Positions 1-8,912 of a stretch of DNA of 64,000 nt are shown here, piece by piece. Position 1 is the stretch's first letter. Every line of letters begins with the position of its first letter. The notes beneath the pieces were generated by a model. That model did not search any database, was not told where the DNA came from, and saw only the letters and a list, made by a program, of their open reading frames with translations. Origin of the DNA: Enterococcaceae bacterium (GTDB lineage: Bacteria > Bacillota > Bacilli > Lactobacillales > Enterococcaceae); NCBI GenBank assembly GCA_022649665.1, contig JALCOL010000004.1, positions 143,923-207,922 of the forward strand. The letters are read 5' to 3'. Both the position numbers and the translations under genes were made by a program.

Positions 1-2063
1 CGCAGAATAATAACCGCCCGCAAAATAACCGTTCCCAATCCCAAAACAATCGGCCGCAAACAAACAAACCGGCTGCGCAGCCAAAACAAACTGCACAAAA
101 ATCGAACAATCAAACGCAAAAACAAGCAACTACCGCAGGAAATCGTTCCAACAACAGCGGCAGCAACAATCAGCGCGGCCGCAACAATAATTTTAAAAAC
201 CGCAACAATAATTATCAGCGCAACCGCATGAATAAACGCGGGAAAAAGGGCAGACGCCAAGAAAGCAATAAGCCGGCGGTACCACCGCGCAAATTCAGAG
301 AGCTGCCGAAAGTATTGGAATATACGGAGGGCATGAATGTCGCTGAGATCGCTAAAAAGATCCACCGCGAACCAGCAGAGATCATCAAGAAGCTCTTTAT
401 GATGGGGACGATGGTCAACCAAAACCAAGCGCTCGACAATGAAACGATCGAACTGCTGGCGGATGACTACGGGATCCAGGCCCAAGAAAAAATCCAAGAA
501 GATATCGCTGATATCGATAAATATTTTGAAGACGATCAAGTGGATCCTGACAAATTAGTCAACCGTCCGCCAGTCGTAACGATCATGGGGCACGTCGATC
601 ACGGAAAAACGACCTTGCTCGATAATCTGCGTCATACGCACGTGACCCAAGGGGAAGCCGGCGGGATCACGCAGCATATCGGTGCTTATCAGATCAAGAT
701 CGACGGCAAGCCGATCACGTTCCTCGATACTCCGGGACACGCGGCCTTCACTGAAATGCGGGCTCGCGGAGCATCGATCACCGACATCACTGTCTTGGTC
801 GTTGCTGCCGATGACGGCGTTATGCCGCAGACCGTCGAAGCGATCAACCACGCCAAAGCAGCCCATGTACCGATCATCGTTGCCGTCAACAAAATCGATA
901 AACCCGGGGCGAATCCGGAACACGTGATGCAGGAACTTTCTGAATATGAACTGATCCCTGAAGCATGGGGCGGCGATACGATCTTTGTCAATATCTCGGC
1001 AAAATTCGGTCAAAATATCGACGAACTGCTTGAAATGATCCTCCTCGTGGCGGAAGTCGAAGATTTGAAAGCCGACCCGACCGCGCGCCCGATTGGGACT
1101 GTGATCGAAGCTCGGTTGGACAAAGGAAAAGGACCTGTTGCGACGCTTCTTGTACAAGAAGGAACTCTGAAAGTCGGCGACCCGATCGTCGTCGGCGATA
1201 CGTTCGGGCGTGTCCGCGTGATGACGAATGCCAGCGGCCGTCGCGAGAAAAAAGCCGGTCCGACAACACCCGTTGAGATCACCGGCTTAAACGATGTGCC
1301 GCAAGCCGGGGACCATTTCGCAGTCTTCGATGACGAAAAAACCGCGCGCGCTGCCGGTGAAGAACGGGCGAAACGGGCGTTGATGGAACACCGGGCAACG
1401 ACGAACCGCGTGACACTCGATAACTTGTTCGAATCGCTCAAAGAGGGCGAACTGAAAGAAGTCGATGTGATCATCAAAGCCGATGTTCAAGGTTCTGCTG
1501 AAGCTCTGTCGGCTTCGCTGCAAAAAATCGATGTGGAAGGCGTTCGAGTTCAGATCGTCCATTCCGCAGTGGGGGCGATCAACGAATCAGACGTGACGCT
1601 CGCTGCTGCCAGCAATGCGATCATTATCGGGTTCAACGTACGACCAACACCGCAGGCGAAAGTCCAAGCGGCGGCTGAACATGTCGATATTCGTTTGCAT
1701 CGCATCATCTACAAGGTGATCGAAGAGATCGAAACGGCAATGAAGGGTATGCTCGATCCGGAATACCAAGAAAAGATCACCGGTCAAATGGTGATCCGCG
1801 AATTATACAAAGTGTCGAAAGTCGGCACGATCGCGGGCTGTTATGTGACGGACGGTGTGATCCACCGCGACAGCGGGGTGCGCGTGATCCGTGACGGGAT
1901 CGTCATTTATGAAGGCAAGCTTGCCAGCTTGAAACGCTTCAAAGATGATGTCAAAGAAGTCCGGCAAGGATTCGAATGCGGGGCAATGATCGAAAACTTC
2001 AACGATTTGAAAGATGAAGACGTGATCGAAGCCTTTGTAATGGAAGAAGTCAAGCCAGCATAA
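1..2063 (+). CDS. infB: translation initiation factor IF-2 (5' partial)
   Basis: GTPase that brings fMet-tRNA to the 30S subunit during initiation. The reading frame is open from base 3, so the gene starts before the window. The first ~75 visible codons are a Gln/Asn-rich low-complexity linker typical of the variable N-terminal region of IF-2. An IF2_N helical domain follows (around 300-450), then the G domain with [13 protein letters not shown] and NKID motifs (from about 580), then the beta-barrel and C-terminal tRNA-binding domains ending in EEVKPA. It is followed after 38 bases by rbfA, the usual nusA-infB-rbfA order. Identification is certain; only the N-terminus is missing. Confidence 0.97.
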   Translation, partial: QNNNRPQNNRSQSQNNRPQTNKPAAQPKQTAQKSNNQTQKQATTAGNRSNNSGSNNQRGRNNNFKNRNNNYQRNRMNKRGKKGRRQESNKPAVPPRKFRELPKVLEYTEGMNVAEIAKKIHREPAEIIKKLFMMGTMVNQNQALDNETIELLADDYGIQAQEKIQEDIADIDKYFEDDQVDPDKLVNRPPVVTIMGHVDHGKTTLLDNLRHTHVTQGEAGGITQHIGAYQIKIDGKPITFLDTPGHAAFTEMRARGASITDITVLVVAADDGVMPQTVEAINHAKAAHVPIIVAVNKIDKPGANPEHVMQELSEYELIPEAWGGDTIFVNISAKFGQNIDELLEMILLVAEVEDLKADPTARPIGTVIEARLDKGKGPVATLLVQEGTLKVGDPIVVGDTFGRVRVMTNASGRREKKAGPTTPVEITGLNDVPQAGDHFAVFDDEKTARAAGEERAKRALMEHRATTNRVTLDNLFESLKEGELKEVDVIIKADVQGSAEALSASLQKIDVEGVRVQIVHSAVGAINESDVTLAAASNAIIIGFNVRPTPQAKVQAAAEHVDIRLHRIIYKVIEEIETAMKGMLDPEYQEKITGQMVIRELYKVSKVGTIAGCYVTDGVIHRDSGVRVIRDGIVIYEGKLASLKRFKDDVKEVRQGFECGAMIENFNDLKDEDVIEAFVMEEVKPA

Positions 2064-2101
2064 TTTCTTGCTGATTTTGAAAATAGAAAGGGGAGTTTCG
2101 G

Positions 2102-2449
2102 ATGGCACAATATCGTGATCGCCGACTCGCTCAAGAAATATTGCGGGAGATCAATGATATTCTCCGCAAGACAGTGAAAGATCCGCGTGTTGAAGGGGTC
2201 AATATCACCGATGTCCGGGTGACCGGCGACCTTCAGCAAGCGACGATCTATTACAGCACTTTGACCGACAAGCCGGAAGATATCGAGCGGGTCGCCAAAG
2301 GGTTGGAAAAAGCCAAGGGGATCATGCGGAAAGAATTAGGCCGGCGTTTGCGGATCTATAAAACGCCCGAGATCTTTTTTGAACGCGATGAATCTTTGGA
2401 ATACGGCAGTCATATCGATGAACTGCTGCGGAATTTGCACAAAGACTAG
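2102..2449 (+). CDS. rbfA: 30S ribosome-binding factor A
   Basis: RbfA, 115 residues, is a KH-like protein that binds the 30S subunit and helps mature the 5' end of 16S rRNA; it is also a cold-shock factor. The family pattern is visible: DRRLAQEILREINDIL near the start, VKDPRV, and a C-terminal FERDESLEYGSHI segment. The start follows an AAAGGGGAG ribosome-binding site. It is co-transcribed with infB, 38 bases upstream. In many relatives truB follows; here a fluoride riboswitch and an antiporter gene come next. Confidence 0.95.
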   Translation: MAQYRDRRLAQEILREINDILRKTVKDPRVEGVNITDVRVTGDLQQATIYYSTLTDKPEDIERVAKGLEKAKGIMRKELGRRLRIYKTPEIFFERDESLEYGSHIDELLRNLHKD

Positions 2450-2497
2450 CAAGATCTTTGGCAAAGCTTGCCGTGTATGCTAGAATCGAACCAGCTG

Positions 2498-2608
2498 AAT
2501 CGGCGATGGTGTTCGCCATAAATGAAGCCGCACCAAAGATTTGCCGCGGATTCTGATGACGCCTGCTCAGATGCATTGCAAGATGCGTCTAAGCAGGCGT
2601 TTTTTGAT
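2498..2608 (+). promoter_or_regulatory. fluoride (crcB-type) riboswitch with terminator platform
   Basis: The stretch GGCGATGGTGTTCGCCATAA (2502-2521) matches the conserved 5' half of the fluoride riboswitch aptamer, and CTGATGACGCCT (2553-2564) matches its conserved 3' part. The latter overlaps the 5' arm of a strong terminator, ACGCCTGCT (2559-2567) with AGCAGGCGT (2592-2600), followed by a U run. Aptamer and terminator are therefore mutually exclusive: fluoride binding should permit read-through into the antiporter gene 30 bases downstream. Assignment rests on remembered consensus, not on a covariance search. Confidence 0.88.
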
Positions 2609-2630
2609 TTTTTTGAGGAGGAAAGATGGT

Positions 2631-3857
2631 TTGAAAAAGAAAGCTGTACAAGATCGGTTACCCCGATATTTATTCAAATGGTTTGGCTTTGCTCTTTTAT
2701 TGGGGATCACAGTGGGGACGCTTTCCGCTTGGTTTTTGATCGCACTGGAGCAGGTCACGCGTTTTCGTTTAGCACACGGCTGGCTGCTTTTATGCCTGCC
2801 GCTGGTCGGATTGGTATTCGGATATTTATATAGTCATTTCGGCAAAAACAGCGCACGCGGCAATAATTTGGTGATCGACCGCAGCAACGGCGGCAAAGAA
2901 AGTGTGCCGCTGCGGCTGATCCCGCTGACATTTTTCGGGACAGTGTTCACCCATTTGACCGGCGGCTCGGTCGGTCGCGAAGGAACGGCAGTTCAGATGG
3001 GCGGGGCGTGTGCGGATAATCTAGGAAAGCTTTTCCGAGTCAGCAGCAGCGACCGCGAAGTCTTGGTGATCTGCGGGATCGCGGCCGGTTTCGGTTCGAT
3101 ATTCGGAACACCGATCGCCGGAACGATTTTTGCTTTAGAAGTCCTTTCGATCGGTGTTTTGCGGACAGATGCGCTTTTCCCGGCCTTTTTTGCCAGCTTT
3201 TTCGCGAATACGGTCACACTGTTGTGGGGCGTTCACCATACGCATTATGCAATGGAGAATATCCCGGCTTTTTCCGTGCCGCTCTTTTTCAAATTGATCG
3301 CGCTGGGGGCCGCTTTTGGATTGATCGGCCGGTTGTTCAGCCGGGCGATCTACTGGATCAAGCGTTTTTATGCCGGACGTATTTTTCAGGCGGCTTGGCG
3401 CAATGCGATCGGCGGATTAGTCGTCGTGCTGCTCGTGCTCTTATTCAGCGGTCAGCGCTATTTGGGACTCAGTTTGCCGCTTTTAGACGATGCATTTGCC
3501 GGGCGTGCGGAAATATTTGATTTTTTGAAGAAATTATTTTATACCGTGATCACTTTGGGAGCAGGCTTTCAAGGCGGCGAAGTGACGCCGCTGTTTGAGA
3601 TCGGAGCGACCCTCGGCAGTACGCTGGCGCCGCTGCTTCATCTGGCAATTCCATTTGCGGCAGCACTGGGTTTTGTCGGCGTATTCAGCGGCGCGACCAA
3701 TACGCCGATCGCCTGCTTTGTGATGGGTCTTGAGCTTTTCGACGGCCAAGCGATGCCGTATTTCTTTTTGATATGCGTCGTCAGCTTTCTCTTGTCCGGC
3801 AATAGCGGGATCTACGGGGCGCAGCAAGTCCGCGTTGCCAAACCGAGATTTTTCTAA
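2631..3857 (+). CDS. CLC-F type fluoride/proton antiporter
   Basis: Membrane protein of 408 residues in the CLC family, predicted to expel fluoride in exchange for protons. The motif GSVGREGTAVQMG carries the gating glutamate (about residue 117), and GGEVTPLFEIGA is the second anion-site loop. Both, together with GNNLVID in place of the chloride-type GSGIP loop, are hallmarks of the CLC-F branch (for example that of Enterococcus casseliflavus). The start is a TTG after GGAGG (2617-2621); an in-frame ATG at 2556 lies inside the riboswitch terminator and is unlikely. The fluoride riboswitch immediately upstream independently supports the substrate. Confidence 0.88.
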   Translation: MKKKAVQDRLPRYLFKWFGFALLLGITVGTLSAWFLIALEQVTRFRLAHGWLLLCLPLVGLVFGYLYSHFGKNSARGNNLVIDRSNGGKESVPLRLIPLTFFGTVFTHLTGGSVGREGTAVQMGGACADNLGKLFRVSSSDREVLVICGIAAGFGSIFGTPIAGTIFALEVLSIGVLRTDALFPAFFASFFANTVTLLWGVHHTHYAMENIPAFSVPLFFKLIALGAAFGLIGRLFSRAIYWIKRFYAGRIFQAAWRNAIGGLVVVLLVLLFSGQRYLGLSLPLLDDAFAGRAEIFDFLKKLFYTVITLGAGFQGGEVTPLFEIGATLGSTLAPLLHLAIPFAAALGFVGVFSGATNTPIACFVMGLELFDGQAMPYFFLICVVSFLLSGNSGIYGAQQVRVAKPRFF

Positions 3858-3862
3858 AAAAA

Positions 3863-3908
3863 GGCCGTTCCGAAAGCTGCTTCTCTTCGAAGCGCTTTTG
3901 GAACGACC
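3863..3908 (-). terminator. rho-independent terminator for yajQ
   Basis: GGCCGTTCC (3863-3871) pairs with GGAACGACC (3900-3908), with a further inner stem. Read on the minus strand it ends in a run of seven T, so it mainly serves the minus-strand yajQ gene. It may also slow transcription coming from the antiporter gene, but the plus-strand U-tract is poor. Confidence 0.75.
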
Positions 3909-3916
3909 TCTTGCAG

Positions 3917-4411
3917 TTAACGATAATTGACGAATTGCAGATCGACAGGGAAATCTTGTTCTTTTAATTTTTGGATCACTTTTTGCAGATCATCGCGGTT
4001 TTTGCCGCTGACGCGGACGCGATCATCTTGGATCTGTGTTTTGACTTTCAGCCCCAGATCTTTGATCGATGCGGTGATTTTTTTGGCAGTTTCTTTATCA
4101 AGACCGTTGACCAAGTCGCCGTTTTGCCGCGCATTGCCGCCTAATGCATGTTCGCTGGCGCTCCAGTGGATATTTTTGATCGGTACTTGCCGTTTGATCA
4201 GCCGGCTGAGGAGCACATCTTTGATTTGTTCGATCTTGTAATCGTCGTCAGAAACGATCACGATCCGAGTATCTTCCAACTTGATCTCAACAATGGAATC
4301 TTTGAAATCAAAGCGATTTTTCAGCTCTTTCAATGCGATCTGGATACCGTTTTTGACTTCTTCCAGATTTACATCAGATGCGATATCAAAACTTGATTCT
4401 TTAGCCGCCAT
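3917..4411 (-). CDS. yajQ: YajQ family nucleotide-binding protein (UPF0234)
   Basis: Protein of 164 residues with the family opening MAAKESSFDIAS and the RHH-like motifs VKNGIQIALKELKNRFDFK and KQVPIKNIHWS-like segments. Family members bind nucleotides or RNA, and some bind cyclic di-GMP; the exact role here is unknown. The ATG at 4411 is preferred because AAAGGAG lies about nine bases upstream; the alternative GTG at 4420 directly abuts that site. It is transcribed alone, opposite to both neighbours. Confidence 0.9.
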   Translation of the reverse strand: MAAKESSFDIASDVNLEEVKNGIQIALKELKNRFDFKDSIVEIKLEDTRIVIVSDDDYKIEQIKDVLLSRLIKRQVPIKNIHWSASEHALGGNARQNGDLVNGLDKETAKKITASIKDLGLKVKTQIQDDRVRVSGKNRDDLQKVIQKLKEQDFPVDLQFVNYR

Positions 4412-4556
4412 TCCTGTCACTCCTTTTCTAATTACTTCGATTGTATCATGAATCCATGCTTTAGCAAAAACTTAACTGAATATAAAAAAACTCTACTTTA
4501 AAAAGCGGGGGGAAACTGGTAGACTAAAAAAGGTATTGCCGAGAGGAAGTGTCAGT

Positions 4557-5519
4557 ATGAATACAACAAGCGATCTGAGAATCGCTTTGATGAAAAAAAT
4601 AGGGATCGTTCTCTTGACTGGAGCAACAGCTGCTGTCGCGCTGAATTGTTTCCTGCAGCCGGCGCATACGCTGGCGGCTGGCGTGAATGGGCTGGCCCAG
4701 CTGGTGTCTGATCTATTAGTGCACGGTTCGCTTCATTTGTCGCTGGGTGTCGGTGCGTGGATCTTTCTTTTGAACATCCCGATCGCTTTTCTGGGATTTT
4801 TCAAATTGGGCTTCCGCCTGATGTTATGGACATTTCTCAATATTTTATCCGTTTCGATTTTTACGATGTTTGTGCCGCTTACCCAAGTGACGGACAATGC
4901 TTTGATGGGAGCGATCATCGGCGGCGTGCTTTTGGGCGTCGGCGCCGGTTTTTCACTTAAATACGGCTTTACGACCGGCGGCTTGGATGTCGTATCACTG
5001 GTCCTCTCGCAAACGACGGGACGCACGGTCGGCAACTTTATGATGCTGACTAACGGCGTCATCGCGCTGTTAGCCGGCTTCGTTTACAGTTGGGAATCTG
5101 CGCTCTATACGATCATCTCGATCTACTGCATGTCGTATGTTGTCGATATCATCCACACGAATCAGCAGAAAGTCACCGCCTTTATTGTAACTTCAAAAGC
5201 GGATGAAGTCGCTCATGCGATCACTGAACGGGTAACGCGCGGGATGACGATCCTGCCTTCTTACGGCGGTTTCACGAAAAAAGAGAGCCAGACGATCATG
5301 ATGGTGATCACCCGCTACGAGCTGTATGATTTGGATCAGGCCGTCATGCAGGCAGATCCCGATGCTTTCTTGAATATCGTCCCGACCCAGTCGATCATGG
5401 GAAACTTTGCTGATGAAAAAGAGCAGCGCAAGCTGAAAGTCGCTGCGACCTTCCCAAATTTCCACGGGGAAAACCATGATGACACTGGGACCCCTCTTCC
5501 GAAAGGAGACTTGAAATGA
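4557..5519 (+). CDS. YitT family integral membrane protein
   Basis: Protein of 320 residues with about five membrane segments in the first 200 residues (DUF161) and a cytosolic C-terminal DUF2179 domain containing ERVTRGMTILPSYGGFTKKE. Such proteins are common in Firmicutes and their transport substrate is not established. The ATG at 4557 follows GAGAGGAAGTG; an in-frame TTG at 4536 has no ribosome-binding site. The stop overlaps the start of lepB (ATGA), so the two genes are translationally coupled. Confidence 0.88.
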   Translation: MNTTSDLRIALMKKIGIVLLTGATAAVALNCFLQPAHTLAAGVNGLAQLVSDLLVHGSLHLSLGVGAWIFLLNIPIAFLGFFKLGFRLMLWTFLNILSVSIFTMFVPLTQVTDNALMGAIIGGVLLGVGAGFSLKYGFTTGGLDVVSLVLSQTTGRTVGNFMMLTNGVIALLAGFVYSWESALYTIISIYCMSYVVDIIHTNQQKVTAFIVTSKADEVAHAITERVTRGMTILPSYGGFTKKESQTIMMVITRYELYDLDQAVMQADPDAFLNIVPTQSIMGNFADEKEQRKLKVAATFPNFHGENHDDTGTPLPKGDLK

Positions 5520-6040
5520 AATACTTGAAAACTTTTCTTTATCTTCTGAGCATCGTGATCATCGTCCTTTTGCTCAGAAAATTTGTCGTCGCGCCCGTGA
5601 TCGTCAGCGGACATTCGATGGATCCGACGCTTTCTGACGGCGAGAAGATCATTACTTTGAAATATACAAAAAATGCGAAGCGCCAGCAGATCGTGATCTT
5701 GGACGCACCGGATGTGCCGGAAAAAGATTATATCAAACGAGTGATCGGCATGCCTGGCGAAACAGTCGAAATGAAGAACGATCAGCTCTATATCGATGGC
5801 AAAAAAGTCAGTGAACCGTATTTGGACAAGTATAAAAAGCAGTTTCACGAAGCCCATCCGAACGATCCGTTTACCGAGGACTTTACAGCGGAAGTGCCGG
5901 ACGGCTGCTACTTCGTGATGGGCGACAATCGCCGCAATTCGCACGACAGCCGCTATATCGGCGCGATCGCCAAAAGCAGTCTGGAAGGAATCGCTAAAGT
6001 GATCTTCTGGCCGCTCGATAAAGTCAAAGTGCTGCCATAA
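5516..6040 (+). CDS. lepB: type I signal peptidase
   Basis: Membrane-anchored serine protease of 174 residues that removes signal peptides from secreted proteins. It has a single N-terminal membrane segment (about residues 5-25). The catalytic serine is in SGHSMDPTL, the catalytic lysine in DYIKRVIGMPGE, and the conserved GDNRRNSHDSR box closes the active site. GGAGACTTGAA precedes the ATG, which overlaps the end of the YitT gene by four bases. Potential clients in this window include the WxL operon proteins at 35794-42529. Confidence 0.95.
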   Translation: MKYLKTFLYLLSIVIIVLLLRKFVVAPVIVSGHSMDPTLSDGEKIITLKYTKNAKRQQIVILDAPDVPEKDYIKRVIGMPGETVEMKNDQLYIDGKKVSEPYLDKYKKQFHEAHPNDPFTEDFTAEVPDGCYFVMGDNRRNSHDSRYIGAIAKSSLEGIAKVIFWPLDKVKVLP

Positions 6041-6042
6041 GG

Positions 6043-6082
6043 GAAAAAGCAGGGAGGAGCAGATCCGCCTTGCTTTTTTGCT
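6043..6082 (+). terminator. rho-independent terminator after lepB
   Basis: AAAAAGCAGG and CCTTGCTTTTTT form an interrupted stem around a short loop ending in T residues, three bases after the lepB stop. It separates the yitT-lepB transcript from lysA. Confidence 0.65.
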
Positions 6083-6138
6083 GGAAACAAGCGAAAATGG
6101 AACAGAAACAAAACAGAAAAAATAAATGGGGTGGCGCT

Positions 6139-7458
6139 ATGCCGTTATTATTCGGAACGTCAAAAATCGATTCGGCGGGCATCTTGGAGATCGGCGGGAT
6201 CAAAGCGACTGAACTGGTCGAGGAATTCCAAACACCGCTCATCGTGTATGATGTGCAGTATATTCGCGAGCAGACTCAAAGATTCAAACAAGTCTTCGAA
6301 CAAGAAGATTTCAAATATCGCATCAATTATGCTTCGAAAGCTTTCAGCGCGATCGGGATCTATCAGCTTTTGAGTGAACTTGAGATCAGCTGTGATGTCG
6401 TGTCCGGCGGGGAGCTTTACACTGCGCTCCAAGCAGGGTTCCCAGCCGAACGCATCGAGTTCCACGGCAATAATAAAACAGCGCAGGAGTTGCGCGAAGC
6501 TGTCGCAGCCAAAGTCGATACGATCGTGTTGGATAACTTCGATGAGATCACGCTGCTCAGCAACTTGCTGAAAAAACGAAAGGTGCGGCAAAAGGTTCAG
6601 CTGCGTTTGGCACCAGGGATCGAAGCCCATACACATGAAGCGATCATGACCGGTCAAATCGATTCCAAATTCGGTTTTGATATCGCGAGCGGTCAAGCTG
6701 AGGCTGCGCTGCGGCAAGTCTTGACAGACGAATCATTCGAACTCGCCGGTGTCCATTGCCATATCGGTTCGCAGATCTTTGAAACGGCTTCGTTCGGCAA
6801 AGCAGTCTGGAAGATGATGGAGATCCTGCACGATTGGCAGGAGAAATATCAGTTTGCAGCTGCGATCTTGAACATCGGCGGCGGCTTTGGAGTGCGGTAT
6901 ACCGGCGCCGATAATCCGCCGGCGCCTGAAAGTTTTGTCAAAGAAATTTTGCTGGAAGTCAAAGCAGCTTGTCAAAAATATGCGTATCCCGTACCGGAAG
7001 TCTGGATCGAACCGGGTCGTTCGCTGGTCGCCGAGGCGGGCACAACGCTTTATACAGTTGGTGCGCAAAAAGAACTCCCGGGGATCCGCCGCTATGTTTC
7101 AGTGGACGGCGGGATGGGCGACAATATTCGGCCGGCGCTTTACCAAGCGGAATATTTAGGTTTTCTCGCCAACCGCGACAGCGGCGGGGATACGCTGGCG
7201 GAAAAAGTCCGTTTGACCGGCAAATATTGCGAATCGGGCGATATTTTGATCGATGAGCTCTTTTTGCCGAAAGTCGCCGCGGGGGACGTGATCGCGATCA
7301 CCTCGACCGGGGCATATACGTACTCGATGGCAATGAACTATAACCGCAATCCCAAACCGGCCGTCGTTTTCGTCGAAAACGGCGCAGCGCAGATCGTCTG
7401 CCGACGCGAAACGTATGCGGACATGATGCGGCTCGATATCCCGTTGATGAGAAAATAA
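6139..7458 (+). CDS. lysA: diaminopimelate decarboxylase
   Basis: PLP-dependent enzyme of 439 residues that decarboxylates meso-diaminopimelate to L-lysine, the last step of lysine synthesis. The PLP lysine lies in NYASKAFSA; HGNNKT, the HIGSQIF segment and the glycine loop NIGGGFGVRY bind the cofactor phosphate; CESGDILI supplies the catalytic cysteine region and ITSTGAY the C-terminal barrel. GGGGTGG precedes the ATG at 6139. An earlier in-frame ATG at 6097 would add 14 residues but has a poorer ribosome-binding site. Flanking lepB and the SufT-like gene appear to be separate units. Confidence 0.94.
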   Translation: MPLLFGTSKIDSAGILEIGGIKATELVEEFQTPLIVYDVQYIREQTQRFKQVFEQEDFKYRINYASKAFSAIGIYQLLSELEISCDVVSGGELYTALQAGFPAERIEFHGNNKTAQELREAVAAKVDTIVLDNFDEITLLSNLLKKRKVRQKVQLRLAPGIEAHTHEAIMTGQIDSKFGFDIASGQAEAALRQVLTDESFELAGVHCHIGSQIFETASFGKAVWKMMEILHDWQEKYQFAAAILNIGGGFGVRYTGADNPPAPESFVKEILLEVKAACQKYAYPVPEVWIEPGRSLVAEAGTTLYTVGAQKELPGIRRYVSVDGGMGDNIRPALYQAEYLGFLANRDSGGDTLAEKVRLTGKYCESGDILIDELFLPKVAAGDVIAITSTGAYTYSMAMNYNRNPKPAVVFVENGAAQIVCRRETYADMMRLDIPLMRK

Positions 7459-7572
7459 TTATCGTAGGTTAAAAAATCAATAAAACGCTTATTTTGAGAA
7501 ACATTATCATTTACAAGACACCGGATAAGGTATATGATGATTGTAGAATTAGAAAAGAAGAGGTGTTCACCT

Positions 7573-7938
7573 ATGGCTGAAAAGGCTGAAAATGTTGAAA
7601 AGACAGAAAAAAAACAGTGGACAGAAGAAGAGATCGGGCGCATCAAAGATCATATCATGACTGCCCTGGAAACTGTGATCGACCCGGAATTGGGTTTGGA
7701 TATCGTTAATTTGGGATTGATCTACGGGATCGATCTGGACCAAGAAGGAAACTGCGAGATCAAAATGACTTTGACGACGATGGGCTGCCCATTGGCCGAT
7801 GCATTGACTGAACAGATCCACTCCGCGCTGGCGGAAGTTGCGGAAGTCAAAACAGTTGAAGTGAAGCTCGTTTGGTACCCGCAATGGACGACGGATAAAA
7901 TGAGCCGCTATGCCCGGATCGCTTTGGGGATCCGTTAA
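7573..7938 (+). CDS. MIP18/DUF59 family metal-sulfur cluster assembly protein (SufT-like)
   Basis: Protein of 121 residues. After a charged N-terminal tail it has the DUF59 signature: VIDPELGLDIVNLGLIY, LTTMGCPLADAL with the conserved cysteine, and VKLVWYPQW. Family members (SufT, PaaD, eukaryotic MIP18) assist Fe-S cluster maturation. This organism has several Fe-S enzymes nearby (AprB and sulfite reductase in the sulfate operon), but a direct link is only inferred. The start is the ATG at 7573 after AAGAGGTG. Confidence 0.85.
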   Translation: MAEKAENVEKTEKKQWTEEEIGRIKDHIMTALETVIDPELGLDIVNLGLIYGIDLDQEGNCEIKMTLTTMGCPLADALTEQIHSALAEVAEVKTVEVKLVWYPQWTTDKMSRYARIALGIR

Positions 7939-7956
7939 ACTACAAAAATTTGCTAA

Positions 7957-7990
7957 AACTCCTTTCATCGCTGATGAAAAGGAGTTTTTT
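7957..7990 (+). terminator. rho-independent terminator
   Basis: AAACTCCTTTCATC pairs with GATGAAAAGGAGTTT around a short loop and is followed by a T run. It ends the SufT-like transcript. Confidence 0.8.
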
Positions 7991-8081
7991 TGTTTTCGCG
8001 AATAGTGAAAGTCGGAATATTTGCCCGAAAAATCAGCGAAACGTATACTTTGAGGTAGGAACGTTTAAAGGGGGAAATGGA

Positions 8082-8537
8082 ATGTTCACCGAACAAATGA
8101 ACGCAACGGATTATCTGCACTATTTAAAAAATAAAATGCACTCGACCGTGTTTGCAACGATCGACGAAGAGGGCCGGCCGGCGACCCGCGTGGTAGATAT
8201 CATGCTGCTGAAAAATGATAAGCTGTATTTCTTGACTGCTGACAACAAGCAGATGTATCGCCAGATGCTGCGGACACCGTTTATTGCCTTGACTGGTTTA
8301 GAAGGAAGCGACACGATGTCTTCGCGGGCGATCTCGCTCCAAGGCGCGGTGCGCGAGATCGGCCAGAAGTATTTGCCGGAGATTCTCGAACAGAATCCTT
8401 ACATGAATCAAATCTATGAAACCCCGGCGCGACAGCAGCTTTTGCGCGTTTTTGAGATCTATGAAGGCAAGCTCTCCGCATATGATCTGAGTCAAAAACC
8501 GATCTTTCAAAAAGAATTATTTTTTGGCGGAGAGTAA
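8082..8537 (+). CDS. pyridoxamine 5'-phosphate oxidase-like FMN-binding protein
   Basis: Protein of 151 residues with a split-barrel fold predicted from STVFATIDEEGRPATRVVDI and LYFLTADNKQMYRQML, features of the PNPOx-like flavin-binding family. Such small members are usually flavin reductases or F420/FMN-binding proteins of unknown substrate; it is too short to be a full PdxH. The ATG at 8082 follows AAAGGGGG with good spacing; longer reading frames to 7950 run through the preceding terminator and are not credible. Confidence 0.8.
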   Translation: MFTEQMNATDYLHYLKNKMHSTVFATIDEEGRPATRVVDIMLLKNDKLYFLTADNKQMYRQMLRTPFIALTGLEGSDTMSSRAISLQGAVREIGQKYLPEILEQNPYMNQIYETPARQQLLRVFEIYEGKLSAYDLSQKPIFQKELFFGGE

Positions 8538-8623
8538 ACCGCTAGTTTAGAATAGTTCTTATTATTTGTTCTTTCTGGAATTGCGCCTTACAATAAAGGT
8601 GCTTAAGAAAGAAGGTCATTTTT

Positions 8624-8893
8624 ATGAGTGAAAATAATTCGCATGAACAGCATTCGAATCCCAATGATGACGGGAATCCGCTGTGGGGCGTGTTAGGCCT
8701 GTTTTTCCCACTTGTCGGGTTGATCATTTATCTTGTTTGGATGAAAGAACGGCCTAAATCCGCTCGTTCAGCGCTGATCGGAACGATCATCGGTTTTGTC
8801 TTGCATATCGGGATCATCGCCTGCTTTGGATTTTTCGGCTCGCGCGGGATGTTTTTCCCTGGCGGAATGATGCGGCATATGATGTATTGGTAA
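8624..8893 (+). CDS. small membrane protein, unknown function
   Basis: A small protein of 89 residues. The N-terminus is hydrophilic and rich in Asn, Ser and His, and is followed by two hydrophobic segments (about residues 25-40 and 50-68) with a basic loop KERPKSARS between them. The tail is rich in Met, Gly and Phe and ends HMMYW. It resembles small DUF4190-like membrane proteins, but I cannot assign a family firmly. An AGAAGG ribosome-binding site supports the ATG. It lies 10 bases before dxs and could be co-transcribed with it. Confidence 0.65.
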   Translation: MSENNSHEQHSNPNDDGNPLWGVLGLFFPLVGLIIYLVWMKERPKSARSALIGTIIGFVLHIGIIACFGFFGSRGMFFPGGMMRHMMYW

Positions 8894-8912
8894 TTCGGAA
8901 AGGATGGTCAAT

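Noticed and set aside
555..1157. Minus-strand frame opposite infB
   Set aside because: Antisense to the highly conserved IF-2 G domain; no initiation signal.
2522..2833. Frame crossing the fluoride riboswitch
   Set aside because: It covers the aptamer and terminator and then runs out of frame over the antiporter gene.
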